Source of the DNA: Lamellibrachia satsuma
Taxonomy: Eukaryota > Annelida > Polychaeta > Sabellida > Siboglinidae
Assembly (NCBI GenBank): GCA_033239005.1
Contig: BSQZ01000103.1
Coordinates: 1,302,501 to 1,366,500, forward strand
DNA: 64,000 nucleotides
Reading direction: 5' to 3'
Shown here: in pieces, positions 32,920 to 45,574 of the stretch
Layout of the letters: each line of letters begins with the position of its first letter
Position numbering within the stretch: position 1 is the first letter of the stretch
The notes under the pieces: model-generated
Seen by the model: only the letters and a program-made list of their open reading frames with translations
Database searches by the model: none
What the model was told of the DNA's origin: nothing
Program-made: the position numbers and the translations under genes

Positions 32920-35235
32920 ACTGAGCCAGGTGAGAGAGGTGTTGAGTTTGCTCCCAGGCCAGTCTACTGAGCCAGGTGAGAGAGGTGTTGAGTTTGCTCC
33001 CAGGTCAGTCTACTGAGCCAAGTGAGAGAGGTGTTGAGTTTGCTCCCAGGCCAGTCTACTGAGCCAGGTGAGAGAGGTGTTGAGTTTGCTCCCAGTTCAG
33101 TCTACTGAGCCAGGTGAGAGAGGTATTGAGTTTGCTCCCAGGCCAGTCTACTGAGCCAGGTGAGAGAGGTGTTGAGTTTGCTCCCAGGTCAGTCTACTGA
33201 GCCAGGTGAGAGAGAGGTGTTGAGTTTGCTCCCAGGCCAGTCTACTGAGCCAGGTGAGAGAGGTGTTGAGTTTGATCCCAGGTCAGTCTACTGAGCCAGG
33301 TGAGAGAGAGGTGTTGAGTTTGCTCCCAGGCCAGTCTACTGAGCCAGGTGAGAGAGGTGTTGAGTTTGCTCCCAGGTCAGTCTACTGAGCCAGGTGAGAG
33401 AGAGGTGTTGAGTTTGCTCCCAGGCCAGTCTACTGAGCCAGGTGAGAGAGGTGTTGAGTTTGCTCACAGGCCAGTCTACTGAGGTGAGAGAGGTGTTGAG
33501 TTTGCTCCCAGGCCAGTCTACTGAGCCAGGTGAGAGAGGTGTTGAGTTTGCTCACAGGCCAGTCTACTGAGGTGAGAGAGGTGTTGAGTTTGCTCCCAGG
33601 CCAGTCTACTGAGCCAGGTGAGAGAGAGGTGTTGAGTTTGCTCCCAGGTCTGTGAGGGTGAGTTGTTCCCCCAAATTGTAATTTTGTGAGATCAACATAT
33701 GATGTGACATGTGGTGCAGGAATTATGTCACGTCTGGGTACAATACCAGACAGTGCTCAACAAATCCTCAACAAGTCTTTCACAAGTTATGATGTCACAA
33801 ATGGGCACAACTTGATGACTCACTAACATTACATATATAATGTCAAGAAAAGTGAGCCAGGTGAGAGAGGTGTTGAGTTTGCTCCCAGGCCAGTCTACTG
33901 AGCCAGGTGAGAGAGGTGTTGAGTTTGCTCCCAGGTCAGTCTACTGAGCCAGGTGAGAGAGAGGTGTTGAGTTTGCTCCCAGGCCAGTCTACTGAGCCAG
34001 GTGAGAGAGGTGTTGAGTTTACTCCCAGGTCAGTCTACTGAGCCAAGTGAGAGAGGTGTTGAGTTTGCTCCCAGGTCAGTCTACTGAGCCAGGTGAGAGA
34101 GAGGTGTTGAGTTTGCTCCCAGGTCAGTCTACTGAGCCAGGTGAGAGAGAGGTGTTGAGTTTGCTCCCCGGCCAGTCTACTGAGCCAGGTGAGAGAGGTG
34201 TTGAGTTTGCTCCCAGGTCAGTCTACTGAGCCAGGTGAGAGAGGTGTTGAGTTTGCTCCCAGGTCAGTCTACTGAGCCAGGTGAGAGAGGTGTTGAGTTT
34301 GCTCCCAAGTCAGTCTACTGAGCCAAGTGAGAGAGGTGTTGAGTTTGCTCCCAGGTCAGTCTACTGAGCCAGGTGAGAGAGAGGTGTTGAGTTTGCTCCC
34401 AGGTCAGTCTGCTGAGCCAGGTGAGAGAGGTGTTGAGTTTGCTCCCAGGCCAGTCTACTGAGCCAGGTGAGAGAGGTGTTGAGTTTGCTCCCAGGCCAGT
34501 CTACTGAGGTGAGAGAGGTGTTGAGTTTGCTCCCAGGTCAGTCTACTGAGCCAGGTGAGAGAGGTGTTGAGTTTGCTCCCAGGCCAGTCTACTGAGTCAG
34601 GTGAGAGAGAGGTGTTGAGTTTGCTCCCAGGCCAGTCTACTGAGCCAGGTGAGAGAGAGGTGTTGAATTTGCTCCCAGGCCAGTCTACTGAGTCAGGTGA
34701 GAGAGAGGTGTTGAGTTTGCTCCCAGGCCAGTCTACTGAGCCAGGTGAGAGAGAGGTGTTGAATTTGCTCCCAGGCCAGTCTACTGAGTCAGGTGAGAGA
34801 GAGGTGTTGAGTTTGCTCCCAGGCCAGTCTACTGAGCCAGGTGAGAGAGGTGTTGAGTTTGCTCCCAGGCCAGTCTACTGAGCCAGGTGAGAGAGAGAGG
34901 TGTTGAGTTTGCTCCCAGGCCAGTCTACTGAGGTGAGAGAGGTGTTGAGTTTGCTCCCAGGTCAGTCTACTGAGCCAGGTGAGAGAGAGGTGTTGAGTTT
35001 GCTCCCAGGTCAGTCTACTGAGCCAGGTGAGAGAGGTGTTGAGTTTGCTCCCAGGTCAGTCTACTGAGCCAAGTGAGAGAGGTGTTGAGTTTGCTCCCAG
35101 GCCAGTCTACTGAGCCAGGTGAGAGAGGTGTTGAGTTTGCTCCCAGGTCAGTCTACTGAGCCAGGTGAGAGAGGTGTTGAGTTTGCTCCCAGGTCAGTCT
35201 ACTGAGCCAGGTGAGAGAGGTGTTGAGTTTGCTCC
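32920..35235. repeat. 46 bp minisatellite, ~2.1 kb, split by an insertion
   Basis: Unit GAGCCAGGTGAGAGAGGTGT followed by TGAGTTTGCTCCCAGGYCAG and TCTACT. Length variants add GA (AGAGAGAGG) or lose GAGCCAG. It is interrupted at 33663-33851 by a 189 bp repeat. Plus-strand frames such as EVLSLLPGQSTEPGER are artefacts. The stretch after it (35236-36180) holds no recognised gene. Confidence 0.97.
33663..33851 (+). mobile_element. 189 bp interspersed repeat inserted in the 46 bp minisatellite
   Basis: Starts TTGTTCCCCCAAATTG and ends ATGTCAAGAAAA, flanked by GTGAG at 33658-33662 and 33852-33856, consistent with a 5 bp target duplication. A second copy of the same 189 bp length lies in reverse orientation at 37592-37780. 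No coding capacity. Confidence 0.85.
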
Positions 35236-36184
35236 AGTCTCACCTGTAACTAGTGTGTAACTTGAGACTAATTATGTGTGGCACATAATTGAAGGCTTGG
35301 CTACTCCTAACTGACCACTGACCACAGTGAATCATCAAGGTCATTAAAGTCTCAAGCCTCAGGGATGATATAGGTGTGAAAAACAGCAGCATTTGTAAAC
35401 CATGTTGAGCTTGGAGTTGCTTGTATGGTTTCCTGTGGTGTAGTGCTCTATGGATACAGTGTCAGTACACTGTGGAATTCACTGCAGTTGTGTATTTATG
35501 AGCTGTGTTGGCATTACAGAAAGAGCAGCCCAAATAGTTCTTAATTGTTACGTGATGATATTGTTTTGCTTAAGTCTACATCACTCACATTTCTGTACAT
35601 GTGTGGGGTTGCTTTCATGCATGCATTCAATGCGTGTAAACTTCCTGGTTCTCTTGATGTCCTCTAGATGTCACCACCGTACAGCCACAAACAAACCATG
35701 CCTGGCATACCGCAAAGCTTACAGCTGTGGTAGACGTTATAAAGCTTACAGCTGCGTGGTTAGCCAGGCATTGATTGACATGCTATCAGGGATCATGTTA
35801 GAGGCTCTGGCCAATATCTCAGCTCTGCATACACCTTGGCATACCACTACTGTGGCAGAAGTGTAGCTAACTTGCCCAGGAGGAGTGGTCAGACACGGAC
35901 ACGTATGTCAGACACGTATGTCGGTGTGGTTAGTGGGAGTTTAGTTAAATGCCAATGGACACATTATTGACAGTGTCTGCATTGTATTCCACTGGTGGAT
36001 CATGGGAATGATTGACTTTGATTTGAAGGGGATTATCTGTCTCAATGTGTTTATGCTGTAGCAAGGTGCGATACATGTATTAGCACTGGAACTGTCACTG
36101 GAGGAGTCTGTCAGTTGACATATAGCTGCTATCAAAGAGGTGGAAGTCAGCAAGATGCCGTGCAGCTTCTTCTGATATCTTTAG

Positions 36185-36425
36185 CTGAAAACATAAAGTG
36201 TGTGCAAGTGATATTTTCAGCTGATAAGAGAAAGTGTTTGCAAGTGATATCTACAGCTGACAACAGAAAGTGTGTTAGTGATATCTCCACGCAACAGAAA
36301 GTGTGTGCAAGTGAGATCTTCAGCTGAAAGTGTATGCAAGTGATATATTCAACCGACAAAACAGAAAGTGTGTGCAAGACGTGATATCTCCAGCTGACAA
36401 GAGAAAGTGTGTACAAGTGATATCT
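36185..36425. repeat. ~37 bp degenerate minisatellite
   Basis: Units of the form AAGTGATATCTYCAGCTGAC followed by AAGAGAAAGTGTGTGC, about six diverged copies. Confidence 0.85.
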
Positions 36426-36591
36426 GGGCAGGCAGTAATGTGATAACGGATTGTCTTGAGCATGTCTTGTGCATTTGTGGTGAAGACTCTGATGCTGTGT
36501 GGTGTGTGATTGTGTCTCAACAGGCCTGCATCATTTGACACCGACACTTGGCTAGAGAAGCAACCCTGGTGCTCAGTGTAGTGTAGCCATC

Positions 36592-36683
36592 ATGCCTACG
36601 GAGGAGGGTGAACATTTCTATCATGAAAATATCATCCAACAGTCAACATCTCTCAACAGTACATCGGACTCAGTAAAAATGAG
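36592..36683 (+). CDS. Candidate first coding exon of an unidentified gene
   Basis: The ATG in GCCATCATGC (A at -3) opens MPTEEGEHFYHENIIQQS and continues TSLNSTSDSVKM to a good donor, GAG|GTAGGT, at 36684, leaving in phase 2 (AG). An acceptor at 36523 (CTCAACAG) could place the start codon inside an exon with 68 nt of 5' UTR. No family is recognised. A possible phase-compatible partner lies far away at 59553. The frame is only 30 codons, so chance cannot be excluded. Confidence 0.28.
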
Positions 36684-36922
36684 GTAGGTTGACATTTTTC
36701 TATTTTCTTAATCGTCTTCTTCTTCTAGGTACAAGTCAACCCTCTCTTCGAGGCTTATAGACTCGGTGTCTGTTAACATGGTAACATTGTGTAAGGCATG
36801 GTAACATTGTGTAAGGCCAAAGAGTAATACAAGGGTGTATGTATATTTTGCATGCAACAATGATCAATATAGCTGCATGGGTTTACATGTTATTTTTCTT
36901 ATTTAATGTAACTTGGTGTTGG

Positions 36923-37132
<210 letters not shown>

Positions 37133-37367
37133 CAAATACACAAAAGTACATTTTACTGTTTCTATTTATTCCCTTGATAATCTCAGACATCAAGTTTATG
37201 TATGTTAACATGATTTACCTAAATTCTACCTTATTTTATTTTCCTTAGTAATTTTGATGCAGGTATCATACCATGGCATTTATATTAACACTTTCAAAAC
37301 CAGATGTAGTTGAAAGTTTAAACGGATATATATTTTTGTGACCTAATTGACTGCTGCTCCTATCACG

Positions 37368-37595
37368 TCTAGCCGCTCTTACTTCTCACTGGTGGTTGCA
37401 CTGAAAGGAACAATCGATCACAGCCGCTATTGCGCAACAGAAATCACTGTGTGCATAATTTTGTCATTGTTCACACCGGCTAAGAAGTTATCATTCAGCG
37501 AGAATCTACAGTGGATTTATCCGAATGAAAGCAGACGTCGTTCTTCCTGAGCTTTCCCTTGACACAGGCATTTGGGTGGAAAGAGTTGTTCTTTT
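37368..37595 (+). repeat. 228 bp interspersed repeat, copy 1
   Basis: Matches 41173-41400 over its whole 228 bp in the same orientation, with about nine differences. Both copies contain an open frame of about 60 codons (ALKGTIDHSRYCATEITVCI). Because they are repeats I treat that frame as non-genic. Confidence 0.92.
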
Positions 37596-37780
37596 CTTGA
37601 CATTATATATGTAATGTTAGTGAGTCATCAAGTTGTGCCCATTTGTGACATCATAACTTGTGAAAGACTTGTTGAGGATTTGTTGAGCACTGTCTGGTAT
37701 TGTACCCAGACGTGACATAATTCCTGCACCACATGTCACATCATATGTTTATCTTACAAAATTACAATTTGGGGGAACAA
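37592..37780 (-). mobile_element. 189 bp interspersed repeat, second copy (reverse orientation)
   Basis: Reverse complement of 33663-33851 with few differences and the same length. It abuts the 228 bp repeat directly, sharing the TTTT at the junction. No target duplication is visible here. Confidence 0.9.
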
Positions 37781-37791
37781 CTCAATCTCAC

Positions 37792-37878
37792 ATGTGTGTG
37801 TGTGTGTGCGTGTGTGCGTGTGTGCGTGTGTGCGTGTGTGCGTGTGTGTGTTCGTGTGCGTGTGCATGTGCGTGTGTG

Positions 37879-37955
<77 letters not shown>
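37792..37955. repeat. (TG)n/(TA)n compound microsatellite
   Basis: TG/CG-rich alternating tract to 37880, then pure TA to 37955. Confidence 0.97.
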
Positions 37956-37956
<1 letters not shown>

Positions 37957-38390
37957 GGATCCAGTATAGTGTAATTCTGTATCCAAATATAAATTTAAGA
38001 TACATAGTGATGTAGAATTCTCCAGGAATTGCTTTATATCATGAGATTGTATATAAAGGGTTATTTGTCAACATTTAATATGTTTAACCCCCTTCAGGCA
38101 TAACATCGGCATTTCCTTGTCAAATCAGTTAAATATATCTTATAAGAAACTGTTTCTGAAATCAGTTGTAGTCGACATACGTTGCTGGCTAGGTAAACTA
38201 AAGGTGTTAGTGCAAATACAAATAATATACTTGAACCATGTTTTCTTAGCTCTTTGATGACAGCAAACAGGACAGGAGATTAATGGAGAATCAATATTAG
38301 CTTTGATGTAGCAAATCACACAGATACATTCATGTCCAAAAGGGGTGTTGACACAAGATCTTGTGTTTGCACTGCCCAGTGTACCTTAGC

Positions 38391-38676
38391 ATTGGGTGTA
38401 TCATCTAGCATATTGCGTGTATCATCTAGCGTATTGGGTGTGTCATCTAGCATATTGGGTGTATCATCTAGCATATTGGGTGTATCATCTAGCGTATTGG
38501 GTGTATCATCTAGCGTATTGGGTGTATCATCTAGTATGTTGGGTGTATCATATAGCATATTGGGCATATCATCTAGCGTATTGGGTGTATCATCTAGCAT
38601 ATTGGGTGTATCATCTAGCGTATTGGGTGTATCATCTAGCGTATTGGGTGTATCATCTAGCGTATTGGGTGTGTCA
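38391..38676. repeat. 21 bp minisatellite, ~14 copies
   Basis: Unit ATTGGGTGTATCATCTAGCG plus T. Since 21 is divisible by three, frames on both strands stay open (VSSSVLG or DDTPNTL repeats). No start context, splice pattern or neighbouring coding sequence supports a protein. Confidence 0.95.
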
Positions 38677-38844
38677 TTAGTAGTTGTCCCATGTTTGAAA
38701 CATGCACATTTAAAACCAGTCTTCATTGCTAATAACGTATACCTTAATATCACGTTAACTTTGGTACACTTAGTTGTTGAGTATCTATTGAATTAGCTTT
38801 AGTGTGTTTACTTACTTCACAGTTTGGGTGTTCGGTTTCTTTCA

Positions 38845-39100
38845 GCCATTGGCTGGAGACCTCAATTTCTTGAAGAAGTTCAAAGTAGATACTGATACGA
38901 TTTTTTCAGGAAGTTTGTTCCACCAATTGATAATTACGAATCTCTGTATGGGAATAGGACTCTTCCTTAGCCCTTCAGATACTGCTACTGTATTGATAAG
39001 AAAGGTTAAGGTTAAGGTTATTCCTGTCTAGGCCACTGAGATATTTATAAATCTCACAGAGTTCCGCCTCAAGTCGTCTTTGATCAGAGGCTAATTACCT
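38845..39100 (-). mobile_element. LINE fragment, C-terminal end of ORF2
   Basis: On the minus strand: IPIQRFVIINWWNKLPEKIV, then VSTLNFFKKL. This is the usual end of non-LTR ORF2 (R..N.WN.LP..VV.A.S.N.FK..L). It has a stop directly after. Confidence 0.7.
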
Positions 39101-39134
39101 TCTCCTATTTTTTATTAAATATCCCAATTTCTAA

Positions 39135-39225
39135 TATTAATAATAATAATAACTTCTACATTTACATAGCTCCACAAATCTGGACAGACAAAGTCCATTC
39201 AGTGGTGCTTAAAATACATATCTGC
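39135..39225 (-). repeat. SINE or LINE 3' tail with (TTA)n
   Basis: On the minus strand it reads GGAGCTATGTAAATGTAGAA followed by GTTATTATTATTATTA. Sequences like GCTATGTAAAT plus a short simple repeat are common 3' tails of animal SINEs. No head is present. The following stretch (39320-39940) shows no gene. Confidence 0.5.
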
Positions 39226-39280
39226 TCAAATTAATTAGTTAAGTAAATTATAATATATATATATATATATATAAAATTTC

Positions 39281-39311
<31 letters not shown>

Positions 39312-39937
39312 ATTTGTTAATTAGCTAAATTGTGACACCAAAAAAGTTACATTTTGAGGGACACAGTGACACTCTCTTGTCTTTGCCAGTGTTAGAGTAT
39401 TATCATACATGATGAATCAGAAATATTCTGCCAGGTTGATCAAAGAAATTGGGATCTCAAAATAATATAATTTTACTCCTTTTTTATCTCTTCCACCATC
39501 CCTTTACTGGACAGCGGACAACATCTTTGTAGCAATCAGTGTTGGACAGTGCACTGACCGATGGATTCATTAGTTCCATCAGTCAGTGTCAGAACTGAGG
39601 TTACACACAAAAAAGTCAGGAAAACCACCTGCCCACTTCAAACAAGGCATGTGCCTGGCAAATTCTAGAAAGGTCATGGCTTCCTCTGAGAGACTGTGAC
39701 ATCTGACCTTGTTACTTCATGCTATTCTCATGAAAGGCTGTTTGATTACATTAAATCATGCCTTGATTTATAACATGGTTAAGCACAGTAGCCTGTTTAG
39801 AATCTTTGAAAGTTGAAGGCCAATAACATGTGAAGGATCTTTAGGCAGTGTTCGACATAAAGTTGGAAACATCAAAGGATAACCGGGCCTGTAACCTGAA
39901 AAGTGGCCCAACTGAAGAATTGAAGACCCAGCTAGAT

Positions 39938-39940
<3 letters not shown>

Positions 39941-40015
<75 letters not shown>
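39941..40015. repeat. (TA)n microsatellite adjoining a SINE 3' end
   Basis: Pure TA tract directly at the 3' end of the minus-strand SINE at 40016-40340. Confidence 0.97.
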
Positions 40016-40018
<3 letters not shown>

Positions 40019-40340
40019 GTACGTTCTTATATAGCACGGTATCCAGTCCGTAGGACTGCTCAAAGCGCTTTTCACTTCACCCCCTGGCAGACATGTTCAT
40101 TCCAAGGCCATCTCAACTTCTCTGGGAAGCATTCAGCCATGCTGCAATTGCACAAAGACTATTCGTTCACATATCCCCCACTGTCTGTATTGCCGGTTAC
40201 TCATTTATACAGCTGAGTGAACTTTGGCAATGTGGGGTGATCAAACTTGCCAAAGGTTCGAAGCGACCGCAGTGGGATTTGAAACTGGGTTCTCTCGATT
40301 GAGAGTCCAGCCTTCTAACTGGTATGCCATCGCGCCCCAC
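40016..40340 (-). mobile_element. tRNA-headed SINE, copy 1 (minus strand)
   Basis: Minus-strand reading begins GGGGCGCGATGGCATACCAG (A-box-like), then CCCAGTTTCAAATCCCA (B-box-like), a shared core (ACTCAGCTGTATAAATGAGT, then GCAATTGCAGCATGGCTGAATG) and a 3' end GCGCTTTGAGCAGTCC, then GCTATATAAGAAC. The same core occurs at 46.68 and 50.03 kb. RNA polymerase III boxes are expected in such tRNA-derived heads. A 40 bp piece of the head (40309-40348) is duplicated at 40473-40512 between TA tracts. Confidence 0.88.
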
Positions 40341-40346
40341 AATCCA

Positions 40347-40417
40347 ATATATATATATATATATATACATTAACATATATTAATATATATATATATATTA
40401 ATATATATATATATATG

Positions 40418-40468
<51 letters not shown>

Positions 40469-40553
40469 TAATAGCCTTCTAACTGGTATGCCATCGCGCC
40501 CCACAATCCAATGTATATATATATACATTATAATATATTAATATATATATATG

Positions 40554-40597
<44 letters not shown>
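40347..40597. repeat. TA-rich cluster with a duplicated SINE-head piece
   Basis: Several TA runs with TTAATA and TGTAAA interruptions. In the middle, 40473-40512 repeats 40309-40348 without change, an offset of 164 bp. Confidence 0.9.
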
Positions 40598-40600
<3 letters not shown>

Positions 40601-41172
40601 GGTCACCAATAATTGAATCTCAAAAAAATTAATTATAACAGCTAACAAAACATAGTCAACAGTCTACACATCTTGTTGCAATTGATATCCACCTAAATGT
40701 AACAATAGACAAAACAAACTGTATATATGCAAATTACATTGACTGCTTTTATAAGTTTCATTAGACATTATTGCAGCACAATGAGAATTTGTTTCTCATA
40801 GCGGACAATATGTCGTTGATGTATAAAAGCGCCAGTACCACTAAATCTGCATCTAATTATAAGTGTTCTTGACTGAAACGATGAGACGGTGAAATGTTTT
40901 AAGTGGTAACCTGTAATCCATCAAATCGATCAAGTCAAACTCTTTCCGCAACATAGATATTACTAAATATATCCAAAAATCATGCGGGCCACCGGGCCTG
41001 TGACTTGTGACAGTTGCGGGCCCAACAGAAGGTTCAAGGGCCCTCGGGCCCGCAGTTATGTCGAACGCTGTCTTTAGGCAGGGCAATATTCAAATTCAGT
41101 ACCTTCAGTATTCAAATTCTGATCCAAAGTCCATGGCCCAATACTCCCCCCCCCCCGATATATATATATATA

Positions 41173-41400
41173 TCTAGCTGCTCTTATTTCTCAATGGTGG
41201 TTGCACTGAAAGGAACAATCGATCACAGCCGCTATTGCGCAACAGAAATCACTGTGTGCATAATTTTGTCATTGTTCACACCGGCTAAGAAGTTATCATT
41301 CAGCGAGAATCTACAGTGGATTTATCCGAATGAAAGCAGACATCATTCCTCCTGAGCTTTCCCTTGACACAGGCATTCGGGTGGACAGAGTTGTTCTTTT
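41173..41400 (+). repeat. 228 bp interspersed repeat, copy 2
   Basis: See 37368-37595; about 96% identical by eye. It is flanked on the left by a C9 run and a short TA tract, and is not followed by the 189 bp repeat. Confidence 0.92.
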
Positions 41401-42062
41401 TATATATATCACTTACTGGTTAAATCCAAAAGTTGTCTGTTCAAAATATATGAGGAACAGATATTTTCTACCACAGCATGATTTCACAACTTCAAATCAC
41501 TGTTGAAATACTAGATACTAATTATTTATAGAGGGTAGCTATGGTCAGGATTGGGTTAAAATGTGTTTACTGTTTAGCAAGAGAGTCTTGGAAAGTTTCT
41601 AATTTCATGCTAAGTTTAAGTGTTTTATTGTGCAAAAACAGTGACCAGTATCACTACATGGGCCGTTAAGTGGATGGAAGCGATATGCAGTTACACAAGT
41701 TACACACCGTTGTATCATATCCGCTGTTTTTCACAGCATTCGTAATTTACTGCATTCATTTGTGCCTACATGTAAAAAGTGAGCGGCTGAGCTGTCTGCC
41801 AACCTGGCGCTACCGGACACCATAATGAAAGTTGAATATGAAATCACAGGCTGATGATGGTATTCAGATCGACTGACGCGGATGTGACACAAATGTCTGG
41901 TAATGGATGTTTTGTGTATGCCAAGGTGAAGAAGACGGACATTTATTAAACACGTCTTGATAGTTCCCGAGTCTGTGGCACAGTGTATGCGTCAGTGTTT
42001 TTCACTACTTGCTGTTTCACCAGTGAAGGAGTGAGCCACTGTCTGTGTGATTTGGGATATAG

Positions 42063-42235
42063 TCAGAACCCCTCTAGGTCAAAACATCTCTATGTAAAAA
42101 AATCCTCTACGTCCAAACCTCTGTATGTGAAAAAAAATCTCTAGGTGAAATCCCCGCTGGGGCAAAATGTTCTAGGTCAAAACCCTCTAGGTAAAAACCC
42201 CTCTGGGTCAAAACCCTCTAAGTCAAAACCTAGTT
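42063..42235. repeat. Degenerate CTCTAGGTCAAAACC tandem repeat
   Basis: About nine diverged units of 17-20 bp (CTCTAGGTCAAAACC and variants). A reverse-complement piece (GAGGGGTTTTTACC) follows near 42323. The neighbouring stretches 41401-42060 and 42240-42930 hold nothing recognised. Confidence 0.75.
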
Positions 42236-42932
42236 ATGATAACCTGTGCAGATGACACTGCTGTGACATGATCTATCTATATAAAAGAGGTCTTTTTACC
42301 CCAAAGGCTTTTGATCTCTAGAGGGGTTTTTACCCATGTGATTTAGTGACTCATCTCTTATGAATAATAATGCACTTTGTGTGCATGTTTCACTTAGGGC
42401 TATATGTGGCTTGAGTTTCCACCTGTCTGGAGATTGTCTGCTAGAAATGAGTCAGACTTATCAAGAGGGAGTAGCTGATGGGTAAACCTGTGGAGAATTT
42501 AGCACTGCAAGTGCAACAAAAATAAATCTGCATCACCTGGGCAATAGTCATTGTAGGCATAGCACCTTTATATATGCAGTGTCATGCACACGTATTTATT
42601 AATGGCATTAAGCATTAGGTATAGTTATACATATGCTGGGCACATATATGTATAGATGCAGTACTATGTAGCCAGTTATACACTAGTGCTACAGTTTTAT
42701 ACATGTTTCACCAGTGCCTCTGTAGTTGCTCATTATACATCTGTATTGTGAGGACTTAGAACTCTTTCCCAGTAGTTTCTATCTACACCTACCCAGGTGA
42801 ATACCACAGAAGATATGTGTATGTTAAATAACTAGACTGGTTATGCAGTCATAGTGTACTCTCTTATACATCAGTGGTCACAAGAGCAACACAAGGTTTT
42901 GTGTTTTTTATTAAATAAACATAACTTTTTCC

Positions 42933-43095
<163 letters not shown>

Positions 43096-45570
43096 GAGTT
43101 GCAAAAAAGGGTCAGGATCTGAAATATTATTTAAATACATGACAGATATTTGATTGGCTGAGCGGATTTGATTGGTTGAAGGTTACTATAGGACAGAGTT
43201 ACTATAGACAGATCAAGTATCCATCAGTTTGTTGGACCCAAAAGGGGTGATAAAAACATCCCCACTGGTTCTAGAGGTTACGTTATATGAATAATATTAA
43301 ATTATTTGCTAGATAAACAAAAGAACAAACATTGACTTAAAAAATTTTATTTCTCGAATGTAGGCTTATATTGATGTTAATGAATCAATCCTCAATGTAT
43401 GTTAGTCACAGAATGCACAAACATACGCACAAACTTGCTTGCACATACACCCACGCATGCATACATGCATGCATTCACGCACGCATGCACGCACAAGTCA
43501 CAGATATTTTTTATTTGTAGCGTTTGCTAGATATTTTCTACGAAGACCATCCATTGGTTGTCTCAGTTCATGTGCACGACTATTAACAGTGAATGCCTAA
43601 TTAGATTGCATGTTAACATCCTCCCTTAGGACTAGTCTCTGCCTTGTCTCCTGCATGAACAACACTGCTGTCCGTGCAACTAGAAATCAATGTTGCCATT
43701 TACGGGCCACCTAGCAAAGATGACAGGAAGACATTCTCTTGATGTCTCCGTTTAAACGTGTCACATGGTAATTGCCTTCTGTCCGCTTCTACTGTTGTTT
43801 GATGTAGATAGCCAGGGTCATTCTGCCCTGGGCTGTGTTAACATTGACCATCAAATGATTGTTTTCTTCCTGTGTTTTATTCAGTTAGTACATCTGCTGA
43901 CATAACCAGTCTAGCTATGTTCTGTGTTGTGTTCACTGGATAGTGAGCTTCTTCTGCAGCACAGGCAATGTACAGGGTACATGTTTACATTTCAAGAGAA
44001 GGTGGGCCATGGGTATTTGGTTATTTTATGCAGAATACCAACTTGCACCTTACTATGCAGGTGTGCAGGCATGCGGATGTGTGCCTGTCTATCTGTCTCT
44101 CCATCCATCCGTCCATTCGTCTATGTGACTGAGCGAGGGTGTGTATGTGTGTGCATGAATCCATGCATATTCAAATATATATGTTTATTTATTTCTTACT
44201 CATAGACAATAACTAGGGGTGACTATAGGGGTAGTTTTACTAACAGGATATTATTGTGATAGGTGTTGTATTGTATCGCGATAGTATCATAGAAGCTTAA
44301 GTTAGTAAGCATACATACTAATTTCACTTGACCTGAGTGAAGCTAGCTTCACCTTGCATAATACACTGGGTGCACATTCGGACAGGGACCAATGGATGTG
44401 ATAAAATTTGTCGAGTTTCCATTGAATGTCACCACAAGGTGACAATGTCGGCACGTGACCCACTTTTTGTCAGTATTCCTATGATTTCCTTCCACACAGC
44501 TGCCTCCACAGCTTTATTCGTAACAATCTTGAAATCCTCAGCATCCAGTATATTAAACATTGGGAATGGCTTCACCTAGCGAGCAGACAGGGACATAGTC
44601 AAAAACTACAATTAACTGGTGGCAATTTCCTTGGACTAGGAGGTAGTTGACTCAAAATATGACCAATCCATGAGTGACGATGATCTGATCGAAATTAAAG
44701 GAATTAAAAAGTAAAATTACCTAATAAAGTTGAAAAAGCATGTTTACAAAAAGTATTACAGTGACATAAATAAACCTGCTGATTTGTTTTGTTACCAACT
44801 ATCATTACTATCGATATTTCAGTGTACTATCGATGATGAGTATTGATAGTTATATTTACTATCGATAGTATTGCATCATCACATCGACTGTCACAATGCA
44901 GGGATCGTTTGATGTACACCCCAATAATGAGCTTATAAAATGTAATTTCTATCACAAACCTTATTTACAACATAATGCAAATGCAAAAATTTCTTTCAAT
45001 GAATATTGCTTTCTGTCATGCAGACAACAAGGCTATGATAGAAATTGTTCTCGCATATTCTGATGGGGCTTGTTCATCATTAATTAATGATGAAATCTGC
45101 TCACTTGAGCCGATTATCTTCTGGTGAAATAGATCTGAACAAATGATGTCTCCATGGTTACGGCATGGCTGTTATTTTGTGAGCTCACCTGATGGCCTAA
45201 TAATGCAATGAGTGCTTTATGCCTAATTAATAACTCAGTTAATTGTGAGTCTGATGAACTATGGATGCTGCATGGTCAGGCCATAAATGGTCACTATGAA
45301 GGACGGTCTGGCTCTGCTGTCCACTCTCCCGTGGTAATTGTGTGGTAATTGTTTCACCGACTATTGTTTCACTGACTAACAAGTCTAATATTGACAGAAA
45401 TTAAAAGTGACATGTTTGCAAATTGGTTGCATCTGTCATTTCTCAATGTAGTGGGCAGTGTCACTCGGCATGGAGTCGTCATGGCAACCCTGCCCACGCC
45501 CATTTGTTTAGATGGATTTATTTTTAAGGAAAACCACTGTGGTAATAAATAAATAATTTAACAATATTGC
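43096..45570. other. 2.5 kb without recognised genes; possible TIR relic at 44.2-44.9 kb
   Basis: Near 44211 (CTAGGGGTGACTATAGGGG) and 44925 (GTACACCCCA) there may be weak inverted ends of a non-autonomous transposon; the interior has repeated ATCGATA motifs. No coding evidence was found. A CATGCATG-rich tract lies at 43450-43495. Confidence 0.3.
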
Positions 45571-45574
45571 CATC

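Noticed and set aside
31496..35235. CRISPR-like arrays
   Set aside because: The repeats are contiguous without unique spacers, in a eukaryotic setting; they are minisatellites.
35450..35866. 138-codon plus-strand frame
   Set aside because: Cys/Ser-rich composition without domain, splice or repeat support. I could not tell it from a chance frame.
36524..36683. One coding exon from the acceptor at 36523 to the donor at 36684
   Set aside because: All three frames contain a stop before the donor. Only a terminal-exon reading (stop at 36579) or a first-exon reading (ATG at 36592) is possible.
38316..38796. DDTPNTL / VSSSVLG repeat protein
   Set aside because: A 21 bp minisatellite, open on both strands because the unit length is a multiple of three.
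40262..40340. A functional tRNA gene on the minus strand
   Set aside because: A- and B-box-like text is present, but no cloverleaf can be closed and the same head starts a repeated SINE body.
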